Source: Thermoleophilaceae bacterium (lineage in GTDB: Bacteria; Actinomycetota; Thermoleophilia; Solirubrobacterales; Thermoleophilaceae). From it: a DNA stretch of 23,141 bases. The notes beneath the pieces were generated by a model, which searched no databases, was not told where the DNA came from, and saw only the letters and a list, made by a program, of their open reading frames with translations. The translations under genes were made by a program, and so were the position numbers. The stretch covers positions 1 through 23,141 of the forward strand of contig JACCUC010000162.1 of NCBI GenBank assembly GCA_013812065.1, written 5' to 3'. Of this stretch, positions 14,350-21,995 are shown in pieces; position 1 is the first letter of the stretch; every line of letters begins with the position of its first letter.

Positions 14350-15243
14350 ATGCGCGACGTCGCGACCCACCGCGTAAAGACCGGTCTCGCCGAGATGCTC
14401 AAGGGCGGCGTGATCATGGATGTGGTCACGCCCGAGCATGCCCGGATCGCCGAGGCCGCGGGCGCGGCGGCGGTGATGGCCCTCGAGCGCGTGCCCGCCG
14501 ACATCCGCGTCGCCGGCGGCGTGGCCCGCATGTCCGATCCCTCGATGATCGCGGAGATCCAGGTCGCGGTGACGATCCCGGTCATGGCCAAGGCGCGCAT
14601 CGGCCACTTCGCCGAGGCCCAGGTCCTCGAGGCGCTCGGCATCGACTACATCGACGAGTCCGAGGTCCTGACCCCCGCCGACGAGGCCCACCACATCGAC
14701 AAGTGGAGCTTCAAGGTCCCGTTCGTGTGCGGGGCGACGGGGCTCGGCGAGGCGCTGCGGCGGATCGGCGAGGGCGCGGCCATGGTTCGCACCAAGGGCG
14801 AGGCAGGGACCGGCAACGTGGTCGAGGCCGTGCGGCACATGCGGGCGATCCAGGGCGAGATCCGCCGCCTCGGCTCGATGGACCCCGACGAGCTCTACAC
14901 CGCCGCCAAGGAGCTCCAGGCCCCGCTCGACATCGTCGGCCAGGTCGCCGAGGATGGGCGCCTGCCCGTGGTCAACTTCTCGGCCGGTGGGATCGCCACG
15001 CCGGCCGACGCCGCGCTGATGATGCAGCTCGGGGCCGAGGGCGTATTCGTCGGCTCGGGGATCTTCAAGTCCGAGGATCCCGTGCGCACCGGAGCCGCGA
15101 TCGTCGAGGCGACTACCCACTTCGACAAGCCCGAGCGCGTCGCCGCGGCCTCGCGCGGCCTTGGTTCGGCGATGGCGGGTCTCGAGATTTCGGCGCTGGC
15201 CGGACCGGACGGCGACGGCCTGCTCCAGCACCGCGGCTTGTAG
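14350..15243 (+). CDS. pdxS: Pyridoxal 5'-phosphate synthase, synthase subunit PdxS
   Basis: PdxS makes PLP directly from ribose 5-phosphate, glyceraldehyde 3-phosphate and ammonia, as a dodecamer with PdxT supplying ammonia. The 297-residue protein is full length. The catalytic residues fall exactly at the classical numbers: D24 (MDVVTPEHA), K81 (PVMAKARIGHF) and K149 (VRTKGEAGTGN). The phosphate-binding glycines GGIATPADA and GVFVGSGIF are intact. It is followed seven bases later by pdxT and then an M29 aminopeptidase in the same direction, so the three probably form one operon. No MocR-type PdxR is nearby. Confidence 0.98.
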   Translation: MRDVATHRVKTGLAEMLKGGVIMDVVTPEHARIAEAAGAAAVMALERVPADIRVAGGVARMSDPSMIAEIQVAVTIPVMAKARIGHFAEAQVLEALGIDYIDESEVLTPADEAHHIDKWSFKVPFVCGATGLGEALRRIGEGAAMVRTKGEAGTGNVVEAVRHMRAIQGEIRRLGSMDPDELYTAAKELQAPLDIVGQVAEDGRLPVVNFSAGGIATPADAALMMQLGAEGVFVGSGIFKSEDPVRTGAAIVEATTHFDKPERVAAASRGLGSAMAGLEISALAGPDGDGLLQHRGL

Positions 15244-15250
15244 GACGGCC

Positions 15251-15856
15251 GTGACCGTCGTCGGCGTCCTCGCCCTGCAGGGCGACTTCGAGGCGCACGG
15301 GCGCGTGCTCGAGCGGCTGGGGGCGCAGGCGCGCGTCGTGCGCGAGTCGGCGGACCTTGACGGCCTCGACGCCCTGGTCATTCCGGGCGGCGAGTCGACG
15401 ACCATGAGCCTCGGGATCGAGCGGGAGGGGCTCGCGGAGCCGCTGCGCGCCGTCGTACGCGCCGGGACGCCCGTGCTCGGAACCTGCGCCGGCCTGATCA
15501 TGCTCGATCGCGACCACCTCGACTTGCTCGACATGCGCGCGCGGCGAAACGCCTTTGGGCGCCAAGTGGCGAGCTTCGAGGAGGAGCTCGACCTGCCGCT
15601 CGGGGACGCTTTCGCCGGCTCGCCGCCGGTGCGGGCGGTGTTCATCCGCGCCCCCTGGGTCGAGGAGCACGGCGAGGTGATCGACGTCCTTGCCTCGGTC
15701 GACGGGCATCCCGTCGCCGTCCGCCACGGCGACATACTCGCCGTCGCCTTCCATCCGGAGATCACCGGCGAGGACCGGCTGCACCGCTGGCTCGTCGAGC
15801 GTGCCGCCGCGCGCCGCACCGGCCCGACGCCCGCGCCAGCCCACGAGGCCGCATGA
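15251..15856 (+). CDS. pdxT: Pyridoxal 5'-phosphate synthase, glutaminase subunit PdxT
   Basis: PdxT hydrolyses glutamine and channels ammonia to PdxS. It is a class I glutamine amidotransferase with nucleophile C79 (GTCAGLI), H168 and E170 (FHPE), and the oxyanion/substrate loop PGGEST at 45-50. Length is 201 residues from GTG 15251, preceded by AGGA at a good distance. The frame is open back to 15161 inside pdxS, but the family N-terminus VGVLALQGDFEAH fixes the start. The TGA overlaps the ATG of the next gene by four bases (ATGA). Confidence 0.97.
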   Translation: MTVVGVLALQGDFEAHGRVLERLGAQARVVRESADLDGLDALVIPGGESTTMSLGIEREGLAEPLRAVVRAGTPVLGTCAGLIMLDRDHLDLLDMRARRNAFGRQVASFEEELDLPLGDAFAGSPPVRAVFIRAPWVEEHGEVIDVLASVDGHPVAVRHGDILAVAFHPEITGEDRLHRWLVERAAARRTGPTPAPAHEAA

Positions 15857-16959
15857 GAGACCAGCGCGCCGACGCCCTCGCCCAGATCCTCGTCCGCTAC
15901 TCGACCCGCGTCGGGCAGGGCGACGTCTGCGTGATCCAGTCGACCACGGTCGCCGAGCCGCTCGTGCAGGCCGTCTACGAGGAGGTCCTGCGCGCCGGCG
16001 GGCTGCCGGTCATGCAGCTCACCACCGAGGGTGCGGCCTCCGCCTTCTACGAGCTCGCCTCCGAGGAGCAGCTCGACTTCATCCCGCCAACCTCGACCTG
16101 GACCGCCGAGAACGCCGACGTGCGCATCGCCGTGATGGCCGACGCCAACGCCCGCGAGCTGAGCGCGATCGACCCTCGCCGCCAGGCCCGCCACTCGCGC
16201 GCGCGCAAGCCGCTCATGGAGACCTCGATGCGCCGCGCCGCAGCCGGCGAGTACCGCTGGAACGTCACGCTCTTCCCCACGCACGCCTACGCGAGCGAGG
16301 CCGGCATGTCGCTCGCGCGCTACGAGGACTTCTACTACGCCGCCTGCCTTGTCGGCGACGACGACCCGGTGACGGCCTGGCGGCGCCAGTCCGACGAGGT
16401 CAACCGCCTCGCCGATTGGATCCAGGGCCGCGAGGAGGTCCGGATCACGGGCCCCGGCGGCACCGACATAACGCTCAACGTCTCCGGGCGCACCTTCATC
16501 CCCTGCGTCGGCGAGCACAACATGCCCGACGGCGAGTTCTTCACCGGTCCGATCGAGGACTCGGCGACCGGCGAGATCGCCTTCTCGTTCCCGGCCGTCT
16601 ACGGGGGCCGCGAGGTCTCGGGGGTACGGCTGCGCTTCGAGGAGGGGCGCGTCGTCGATGCCTCAGCCGACCGGGGAGAGGACTTCCTGCTCGAGACCCT
16701 CGATACCGACGGCGGCGCGCGCAGGCTCGGGGAGCTCGGGATCGGGACGAACTACGGGATCGCCACGGCGACCAAGGAGGTCCTCCTCGACGAGAAGATC
16801 GGGGGAACCGTGCACATGGCGATCGGGATGAGCTATCCGGAGACCGGCGGGCAGAACGACTCGGCGGTGCACTGGGACATGGTGTGCGACCTGCGCCAGG
16901 GCGGGGCGATCACCGTGGACGGGGTGGAGCTCCAGCGCGACGGTCGGTTCGTGGTCTAG
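15853..16959 (+). CDS. M29-family aminopeptidase (AmpS/AmpT type)
   Basis: M29 enzymes are dimeric two-metal aminopeptidases that remove N-terminal residues from peptides in the cytosol. Expected ligands are all present with family spacing: E228 (MPDGEFFT), E294 (ELGIGTN), H321 (GTVHMAIG), Y328 (SYPE), H340 and D342 (HWDMV). Length is 368 residues, slightly under the usual 400-410. The start overlaps the pdxT stop by four bases. Why a peptidase should be coupled to PLP synthesis is unknown; it may simply share the operon. The family assignment is secure, substrate specificity is not. Confidence 0.93.
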   Translation: MRDQRADALAQILVRYSTRVGQGDVCVIQSTTVAEPLVQAVYEEVLRAGGLPVMQLTTEGAASAFYELASEEQLDFIPPTSTWTAENADVRIAVMADANARELSAIDPRRQARHSRARKPLMETSMRRAAAGEYRWNVTLFPTHAYASEAGMSLARYEDFYYAACLVGDDDPVTAWRRQSDEVNRLADWIQGREEVRITGPGGTDITLNVSGRTFIPCVGEHNMPDGEFFTGPIEDSATGEIAFSFPAVYGGREVSGVRLRFEEGRVVDASADRGEDFLLETLDTDGGARRLGELGIGTNYGIATATKEVLLDEKIGGTVHMAIGMSYPETGGQNDSAVHWDMVCDLRQGGAITVDGVELQRDGRFVV

Positions 16960-17143
16960 GACGGCGTCCCGCGACGGCGATTCGAGCAACTCGAGGCGAG
17001 GGCGCGGCGTCGTCAGCTCCGCGTCGGGCGCTCGGGTCGACCCGGGACCTCAGCGCAACCTACGCTCGAGACCGATGAGTCTGGCGACGCCGCGTGGTCT
17101 CAACGGACGAGGACCAATCGAGACGTAGCTCGAGGAGGACCCG

Positions 17144-17314
17144 ATGAGGAAGATCGTCGCGTGGCTGTTCCTGACGCTGGATGGCGTCGTCGAATCGCCC
17201 GAGCAGTGGGTGATGTTCCACGACGAGATGGGCGAAGCGATCAACGCGGAGGTGGCAGCCGCGGACACGCTGCTGCTGGGTCGGCGCACCTACCAACCGG
17301 GGGAGCCGACATGA
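17144..17314 (+). pseudogene. Truncated RibD/DHFR-like reductase, N-terminal fragment
   Basis: ATG 17144, after a strong GAGGAGGA ribosome site, encodes 56 residues. They begin MRKIVAWLFLTLDGVVESPE and reach AADTLLLGRRTYQ, the first third of a dihydrofolate-reductase/RibD C-terminal-like protein, which normally runs to about 190 residues. After TYQ only PGEPT precedes the TGA, which overlaps the next ATG by four bases. The next gene is a complete but different member of the same family. The arrangement looks like a deletion that removed the body of the first paralogue and left its translation signals driving the second. Confidence 0.6.
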
Positions 17315-17958
17315 CCAAGCTCATATTCGACATCTCGATGTCGGTGGACGGCTTCATCGCCGGCCCGAACCCAGGCCCCGAGCAGCCGCTCGGTGAAGGA
17401 GGCGAGCGCCTGCACCAGTGGGTCTACGGGCTGAAATCGTGGCGGGAACGTCAAGGCTTGACCGGCGGCACCGCCAGCCGGGACGCCGAGATTCTGGGGG
17501 AATCGCTCGCCAGCACCGGCGCCATGATCATGGGCAGGGGGATGTTCGGGGGCGGGGACGGCCCTTGGGACGAGTCCTGGGAGGGCTGGTGGGGCGACGA
17601 GCCGCCCTTCGGGGTGCCAGTGTTCGTCCTGACCCATCACGCCCGCGAGCCGCTGGCCATGAAGGGCGGGACCACGTTCACCTTCGTCACCGAGGGCGTC
17701 GAGTCCGCGCTCGACCAGGCTCGGACGGAGGCCGGTGGGAAGGACGTGGCGGTGGCCGGAGGCGCGAACGTCGTGCAGCAGTACCTGAGAAGTGGGTTGC
17801 TGGACGAGTTTCAGGTCCACGTCTGCCCGGTGCTCATGGGCGACGGCATCCGGCTGTTCGACGACCTCGGACCCCATCACATCGAGCTGGAGATCGTCCG
17901 GGTCGTCGAATCCGAGGCGGTCACCCACCTCAAGTACCGCGCTGTGGCGACGCCTTAG
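17311..17958 (+). CDS. RibD C-terminal/dihydrofolate reductase-like protein
   Basis: The 215-residue product has the DHFR-like Rossmann fold: LIFDISMSVDGFIAGPN (4-20), the dinucleotide segment STGAMIMGRGMFGGG, PVFVLTHHAREPL, then KDVAVAGGANVVQQYLRSGLLDEFQVHVCPVLMGDGIRLF, which is highly characteristic of this family. Members reduce unknown substrates with NADPH and many are of unknown role. ATG 17311 is preceded by GGGGGAG and overlaps the stop of the truncated paralogue, so coupling is likely. A longer frame starting at 17161 lies out of phase with the real upstream fragment and is disfavoured. The TAG is followed ten bases later by a MoaD-like gene. Confidence 0.88.
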   Translation: MTKLIFDISMSVDGFIAGPNPGPEQPLGEGGERLHQWVYGLKSWRERQGLTGGTASRDAEILGESLASTGAMIMGRGMFGGGDGPWDESWEGWWGDEPPFGVPVFVLTHHAREPLAMKGGTTFTFVTEGVESALDQARTEAGGKDVAVAGGANVVQQYLRSGLLDEFQVHVCPVLMGDGIRLFDDLGPHHIELEIVRVVESEAVTHLKYRAVATP

Positions 17959-17968
17959 GATGCTCGCG

Positions 17969-18229
17969 ATGGCACTCGTGAGGCTGCGTGGACCGCTGAA
18001 GAAGCTCGCCGGGGACCGCTCCGATCACCGGATCGAAGGCGGCTCGGTGTGCGAGCTGCTCCGCGAGCTCGAGCGGGCACACCCGGCGATGGGCGGCTGG
18101 ATCCTCGACGAGCGCGGGCTCGTGCGGCGCCACATCGCCGTTTTCGTGAACGGTGACTGCGTAAGGGAGGACGCGCCGGTCTCCCCGGAGGACCGGATCG
18201 ACGTCCTGCCCGCGATTTCGGGAGGATGA
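17969..18229 (+). CDS. MoaD/ThiS-like ubiquitin-fold sulfur carrier protein
   Basis: An 86-residue beta-grasp protein that ends in ISGG. The terminal GG is the hallmark of MoaD and ThiS, which carry sulfur as a C-terminal thiocarboxylate. The strand HIAVFVNGDCVRED followed by VSPEDRIDVLPAISGG is typical. ATG 17969 has AGGA eight bases upstream; an in-frame ATG at 17960 would add three residues. No MoeB-type adenylating enzyme, MoaE, ThiG or cysteine-synthase partner is in the window. Instead it stands seven bases ahead of an Asp-box propeller gene, a pairing I believe recurs in actinomycetes. Its sulfur acceptor is unknown. Confidence 0.85.
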   Translation: MALVRLRGPLKKLAGDRSDHRIEGGSVCELLRELERAHPAMGGWILDERGLVRRHIAVFVNGDCVREDAPVSPEDRIDVLPAISGG

Positions 18230-18236
18230 TGCACAC

Positions 18237-19325
18237 ATGACGGAGCTTCTCGTGGGGACCAAGAAGGGCCTGTTCGTGCTCGAGGGCGAGCCGGGCGCCG
18301 AGTTCGACGTCAAGGCGCGGGCGTTCGCCGGCGAGCCGGTCGAGTACGCCATGCGCGACCCTCGCACGGGCCGTCTGCTGGCGTCGGTGACCTCCGCGTT
18401 CTACGGACCGAAGATCTGGTACACCGACGACCCGTCGGGCGAGTGGGAGCAGGCAGGCGGCGTCGCACTGCCCGAGGGCGGGGGCGAGGCATTAGAGCGC
18501 ATATGGACGATCGTCGACGGCGACGGCGAGGGCGACGGCGACGGCGACGGCGACCGGACGCTGTACGCGGGTGGCGACCCGGGCGTACTCTTCGAGAGTC
18601 GCGACCACGGCGCCACCTGGGAGTTGAACGCCGCCCTGTGGGAGCACCCGACGCGGCCGTCCTGGCAGCCCGGGGGAGGCGGGCTGTGCCTGCACTCGAT
18701 CGTGCCCTGGCCCGGCGACCCCGACCGGCTCGCGATGGGGATCTCCGCCGTAGGCGTGTGGCTGACCGAGGACGGCGGGGAGACATGGCACCAGGGAAAC
18801 GAGGGCCTCGTCGCCCGCTACCTGCCCGAGGAGTCACGCGAGGAACCCACGGCTCTGTGCGTGCACCGCCTCCAGCGCGCGCCGCGGCGGCCCGAGCGGA
18901 TGTTCATGCAGTTCCACGGCGGGGTCTACCGCTCCGACGACGCGGGGGAGACGTGGACCGACATCGGGGCAGGGCTGCCATCTGACTTCGGCTTCCCGCT
19001 CGTGGTCGACCCCGCAGACCCAGACAGCGCCTACGTGATCCCGCTGGCCGCCGACATGGACCGCGTCACCCCCGAGGGTCGCGTACGCGTGTACGAGACG
19101 CGCGACGCGGGGGAGAGCTGGACCGAGCGTGGCGGCGGGCTGCCGCAGGAGGACGCCTACCTGACGGTGCTGCGGCACGGGCTCGACCGGCGCGGCGAGG
19201 GGCCTGACCTCGAGCTGTACTTCGGCACGACGACCGGAGAGGTCTTCGGTTCGGGCGACGCGGGGGAGAGCTGGTTTGGCGCCACGAGTCACCTGCCGCC
19301 GGTGTACTCCGTCCGAGCACGCTGA
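18237..19325 (+). CDS. Asp-box (BNR) beta-propeller, sialidase-like protein
   Basis: A 362-residue propeller with five Asp-box motifs of the S/T-x-D-x-G-x-T/S-W type: 121-128 SRDHGATW, 177-184 TEDGGETW, 233-240 SDDAGETW, 288-295 TRDAGESW and 339-346 SGDAGESW. They are spaced about 50-56 residues apart, one per blade. Such proteins are often annotated as exo-sialidase or glycosyl hydrolase, but the arginine triad and the nucleophile tyrosine pair cannot be confirmed, so enzymatic activity is unproven. No signal peptide is present, so it should be cytosolic, which also argues against a sialidase. A run of Asp-Gly dipeptides at 94-106 extends a blade loop. Probably co-expressed with the MoaD-like gene. 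Confidence 0.85.
   Translation: MTELLVGTKKGLFVLEGEPGAEFDVKARAFAGEPVEYAMRDPRTGRLLASVTSAFYGPKIWYTDDPSGEWEQAGGVALPEGGGEALERIWTIVDGDGEGDGDGDGDRTLYAGGDPGVLFESRDHGATWELNAALWEHPTRPSWQPGGGGLCLHSIVPWPGDPDRLAMGISAVGVWLTEDGGETWHQGNEGLVARYLPEESREEPTALCVHRLQRAPRRPERMFMQFHGGVYRSDDAGETWTDIGAGLPSDFGFPLVVDPADPDSAYVIPLAADMDRVTPEGRVRVYETRDAGESWTERGGGLPQEDAYLTVLRHGLDRRGEGPDLELYFGTTTGEVFGSGDAGESWFGATSHLPPVYSVRAR
18516..18554 (+). repeat. GACGGC hexanucleotide tandem repeat inside the Asp-box gene
   Basis: Six and a half tandem copies of GACGGC, with one GAGGGC variant, encode alternating Asp-Gly (one Glu). The unit is six bases, so copy-number change would keep the frame and vary a surface loop, possibly calcium-binding. 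Confidence 0.8.
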
Positions 19326-19350
19326 AGCGTCGCGCGGCGCCGCGAGGCGG

Positions 19351-20451
19351 TCAGGGCTCGTCCCCGGGAGCCTCCCAGCGTTCCGCGGGCAGGTCATCGA
19401 GAAGCCCGACGAGCTTCGGTGGGCCCGCGTCCTCGAGCAGCACGAGGCGACCCGGCCAGTAGGGGCTGCGGCCTGGCTCGACGCCCGCGGAAGCCTGGTC
19501 GTACACCCAGCTACCGAGGTTGACGAGCCGAGGGCCGGCGGGCGTCTGCCACGCGTCGGGGTCGTCGGCGGGCAGCGGGCCGGCGCGATGGGTATGGCCG
19601 AAGAGCACGTGTCGCGCATCGATCTGCAGGTGCGCAACGACATCGGTCATGGCCTGAACCGTCCTGGGCTGCCCTTCGCCCTTCTTCGGGGGTGGCGCGC
19701 CCGGCACCCCCGAAGCGGAGGCGCCGCCCCCGACGGGCGGCGACGATCCCGAGCCGGTCGGTGGAGCTGAGACCTCGCCGGTGTCCGCTTGCCGCGCTTT
19801 GCGCGCTTGTATCCTCCGGGTCAATCGCCCGAATAGCCCGAGGCGCTGCTTGCGACCGGCACCGGTCAGGAAGAGATTCGCGACCCGGTAGAGCGGCGCG
19901 GAGACTCGCTCGTAATCGCGTGGGGTCGCCCGGTCGGGAAGCGGGAGCCACCGTTCGAACTTGGCGATGACACGGTTCTCGAAGCGACGGCCACCGGCGT
20001 GCGCGTCGAGCCAGTGCCCATGGATGGCGTACACGTCGGGTCGCAGCCAGAGGCCGGGATAGGCGAGTGTGAGCCGCGCAGGACCCAAGGCTTCCGCGAG
20101 CGGGCCGAGTGGGCCGTCCGGGTGCACAGGGGCTGTCTGCTCGAGGCCCAACCGCCGGCGGGGGATCCGGCGGAGGAGCGGCTGGGCAAGGACGTAATCG
20201 TGGTTGCCCGGAACGACGACGACCTCGGCTCCCGGCCGGAGGGCCTTCCCGATCTCGCCGAAGAGCGGGCGCCCAAGCGACACCGCAGGGGCTTTGCGAA
20301 TCTCGCGGAGCTCGAGCACATCGCCGAGGATCACCAGCCGGTCGAGATCGCCAAGGACCTCGAGTAGCCGCGCGCGGGGCATGGGATGGCGGAGAATGTC
20401 GCCGCCCATCAGTCGACCGAGGTGGAGGTCCGAGATCACCGCGGTCCGCAT
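19351..20451 (-). CDS. Calcineurin-like metallophosphoesterase
   Basis: A 366-residue two-metal phosphoesterase. All five blocks are present: DLHLG (8-12), GDVLE (43-47), GNHD (82-85), HGHW (144-147) and GHTH (285-288). The overall layout resembles UDP-2,3-diacylglucosamine hydrolase-like and other bacterial members, but the substrate cannot be assigned. Between blocks four and five, residues 221-262 form a Gly/Pro/Ser-rich linker not typical of the core fold. ATG 20451 lacks a strong ribosome site. The 3' end is 25 bases from the convergent Asp-box gene; the spacer contains the perfect palindrome CGCGGCGCCGCG (19333-19344), which might act as a bidirectional terminator stem. Confidence 0.87.
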   Translation of the reverse strand: MRTAVISDLHLGRLMGGDILRHPMPRARLLEVLGDLDRLVILGDVLELREIRKAPAVSLGRPLFGEIGKALRPGAEVVVVPGNHDYVLAQPLLRRIPRRRLGLEQTAPVHPDGPLGPLAEALGPARLTLAYPGLWLRPDVYAIHGHWLDAHAGGRRFENRVIAKFERWLPLPDRATPRDYERVSAPLYRVANLFLTGAGRKQRLGLFGRLTRRIQARKARQADTGEVSAPPTGSGSSPPVGGGASASGVPGAPPPKKGEGQPRTVQAMTDVVAHLQIDARHVLFGHTHRAGPLPADDPDAWQTPAGPRLVNLGSWVYDQASAGVEPGRSPYWPGRLVLLEDAGPPKLVGLLDDLPAERWEAPGDEP

Positions 20452-20493
20452 CGACGCATCATCCCACGGGGAGCCGGAATCTCGACAAGAGCC

Positions 20494-20883
20494 TCAGCCC
20501 GCTGGCGGCTCGGCGCGCTGCTCCTGACGTACTTCCTCGCGCGCCTCCCTGATCGGCTCCTCATCGACCTTGGCCGCCACGCGCTCGACTACGAGCTGCG
20601 CCTCCTGGCGGTCCTGTTCGGCCCGCTCCTTGCCGTCCGCTCCTACCCTGAGCCCGAAGTAGGCGCCGGCGATCGTGCCGATGCCCGTGAAGGCAGCTGT
20701 CGCGATCGTCACCCGGTCCCCGTCCGCAGCAAGGGGAATCGCGACCAACGCGACGACGAACGTGAAGGTGATGGCGAGGGCGACCGCCAGCGCTCCGCCC
20801 GAGGTCTGGATCAGGCTGATGAGCCGATCGGTACGGGGGGCCGAGTTGTTGGTCCCGTCGCGAGTGTCCCTGGGATCAGCCAA
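20494..20883 (-). CDS. Small two-helix membrane protein with charged C-terminal helix
   Basis: TTG at 20883 is preceded by GGAGG (plus-strand 20888-20892) four bases away, the best start in an otherwise long open frame. The 129-residue product has a polar N-terminus, a helix GGALAVALAITFTFVVALVAI (about 29-49), a second hydrophobic stretch IATAAFTGIGTIAGAYFGL (about 58-76), then a strongly charged probable coiled coil (KERAEQDRQEAQLVVERVAAK and onward). I do not recognise a named family. Similar holin-like or phage-associated two-helix proteins exist, but that is only a resemblance. It is transcribed in the same direction as the metallophosphoesterase, 42 bases upstream of it. Confidence 0.6.
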   Translation of the reverse strand: MADPRDTRDGTNNSAPRTDRLISLIQTSGGALAVALAITFTFVVALVAIPLAADGDRVTIATAAFTGIGTIAGAYFGLRVGADGKERAEQDRQEAQLVVERVAAKVDEEPIREAREEVRQEQRAEPPAG

Positions 20884-21031
20884 GCGTCCTCCACTTCGTC
20901 GAAGTCGGTCAGACGCTACTCGGGGCAGCGGATGGCTCGGCGCCGGTGCCGCGCGCGGAGTCGGTCTTCCGGCAGACGTTCCTGCTAGCCACCGATCAGT
21001 TTCGGGCCTTCGCCCGGTCTTGTAGTCGAGA

Positions 21032-21052
21032 TGGCCGTCGAGCCGACGGCCA
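21032..21052. promoter_or_regulatory. Perfect 9-base inverted repeat with 3-base centre
   Basis: TGGCCGTCG (21032-21040) and CGACGGCCA (21044-21052) are exact reverse complements around AGC. The element sits in the 271-base space between the divergent small membrane protein and the hydrolase, about 100 bases before the hydrolase start. Either a dimeric-regulator operator or a transcript hairpin is possible; there is no T-tract. The remainder of the gap (20884-21154) shows no gene. Confidence 0.4.
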
Positions 21053-21154
21053 CGACCGGACGGAGTCCCATTCGAGGGCGAGGGCCGAAGCTGAACGAGA
21101 AGCATCACGGATTGCCGTCAAACGAGCCGTACACCACAACCGGAGGAAATCGCC

Positions 21155-21976
21155 ATGAATCAATCTCAGGCCGACACATTGAAGGTCCCAGACGCGACCC
21201 TGCGCTACGACGTCTGCGGCTCCGGCCCTGCCCGCTGCTCATCCCGGGCGGCCCTGCGGACGCCGGCGGTTTCGCGCCGATCAGGGACCTGCTCGCCGAC
21301 CGGTACACCGTGGTGACCTATGACCCGCGGGGATTGTCCCGCAGTCCGTTCGACGGTGAACCGCAGGACACGACGGTCCAGATCTTCGCCGACGACGCAT
21401 ATCGACTGCTAGCGGTCGGTCGGAACGGAACCGGCGTACGTTCTCGGCAGCAGCGGCGGCGGCCTGGTTGGGCTCGAGCTGGTGGCCGATCATCCCGAGC
21501 AGGTGCGGGTGCTGGTCGTCCACGAGCCGCCGTGCACCCGACTGCTCGACGACGCCGACGAGCACGTCGCGTTCGCACGGGAGGTCTACGACACCTATCG
21601 CTCCGAGGGCGTCGGTCCAGCGATGGGGAAGTTCCTCGCCGCGGCGGGGCTGGATCAGGGCGAGGCGCAGCCGTCCGTCGAGTCGACCCCGGAGATGGAC
21701 GAGGCGATGGCCCGGATGCAGGGAAACATGGACTTCTTCCTCGGGCACATGTGGATGCCGCTCATGGACTACGTGCCCGATACCTCGCGCCTGAAGTCGC
21801 TCCCGATCGTGGTGGCCGTGGGCGAGGCCTCAGAGGGGCAGCTCGCGCATCGCGCCGCCAGGGCGTTGGCCGAGCAGCTGGGGCAGGAACCGATCGTTTT
21901 CCCGGGGGATCACGGGTGGGGTGGTGAGCCTGACGCTTTCGCCAGTCGGCTGGATGCGGTGCTCGGTGCCTACTGA
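21155..21976 (+). pseudogene. Alpha/beta hydrolase with two compensating frameshifts
   Basis: ATG 21155 follows an excellent ribosome site (GGAGGA, 21142-21147). The product reads MNQSQADTLKVPDATLRYDV up to GSGP at about 21229. It continues one frame back as LLIPGGPADAGGF and YDPRGLSRSPF to RLLAVG at 21420, then returns to the first frame from 21422 as GTEPAYVLGSSGGG. The nucleophile elbow GSSGG and the histidine segment PGDHGWGG mark an alpha/beta hydrolase of about 273 residues. The second shift coincides with a tandem GGTC duplication (21414-21421); removing one copy restores the frame. The first is a one-base loss near 21230. As written no intact enzyme is made, though sequencing error must be considered. 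Confidence 0.7.
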
Positions 21977-21995
21977 GCGCCCGAGCCCATCACGG

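Noticed and set aside
14290..16518. 742-residue minus-strand frame opposite pdxS, pdxT and the aminopeptidase
   Set aside because: It covers three genes with exact catalytic residues on the sense strand, so it is a GC-codon shadow.
19333..19344. Perfect palindrome CGCGGCGCCGCG as a strong terminator
   Set aside because: No T-tract and no loop unless bases stay unpaired; such GC palindromes are frequent by chance at this composition. It is mentioned only in the neighbouring gene entry.
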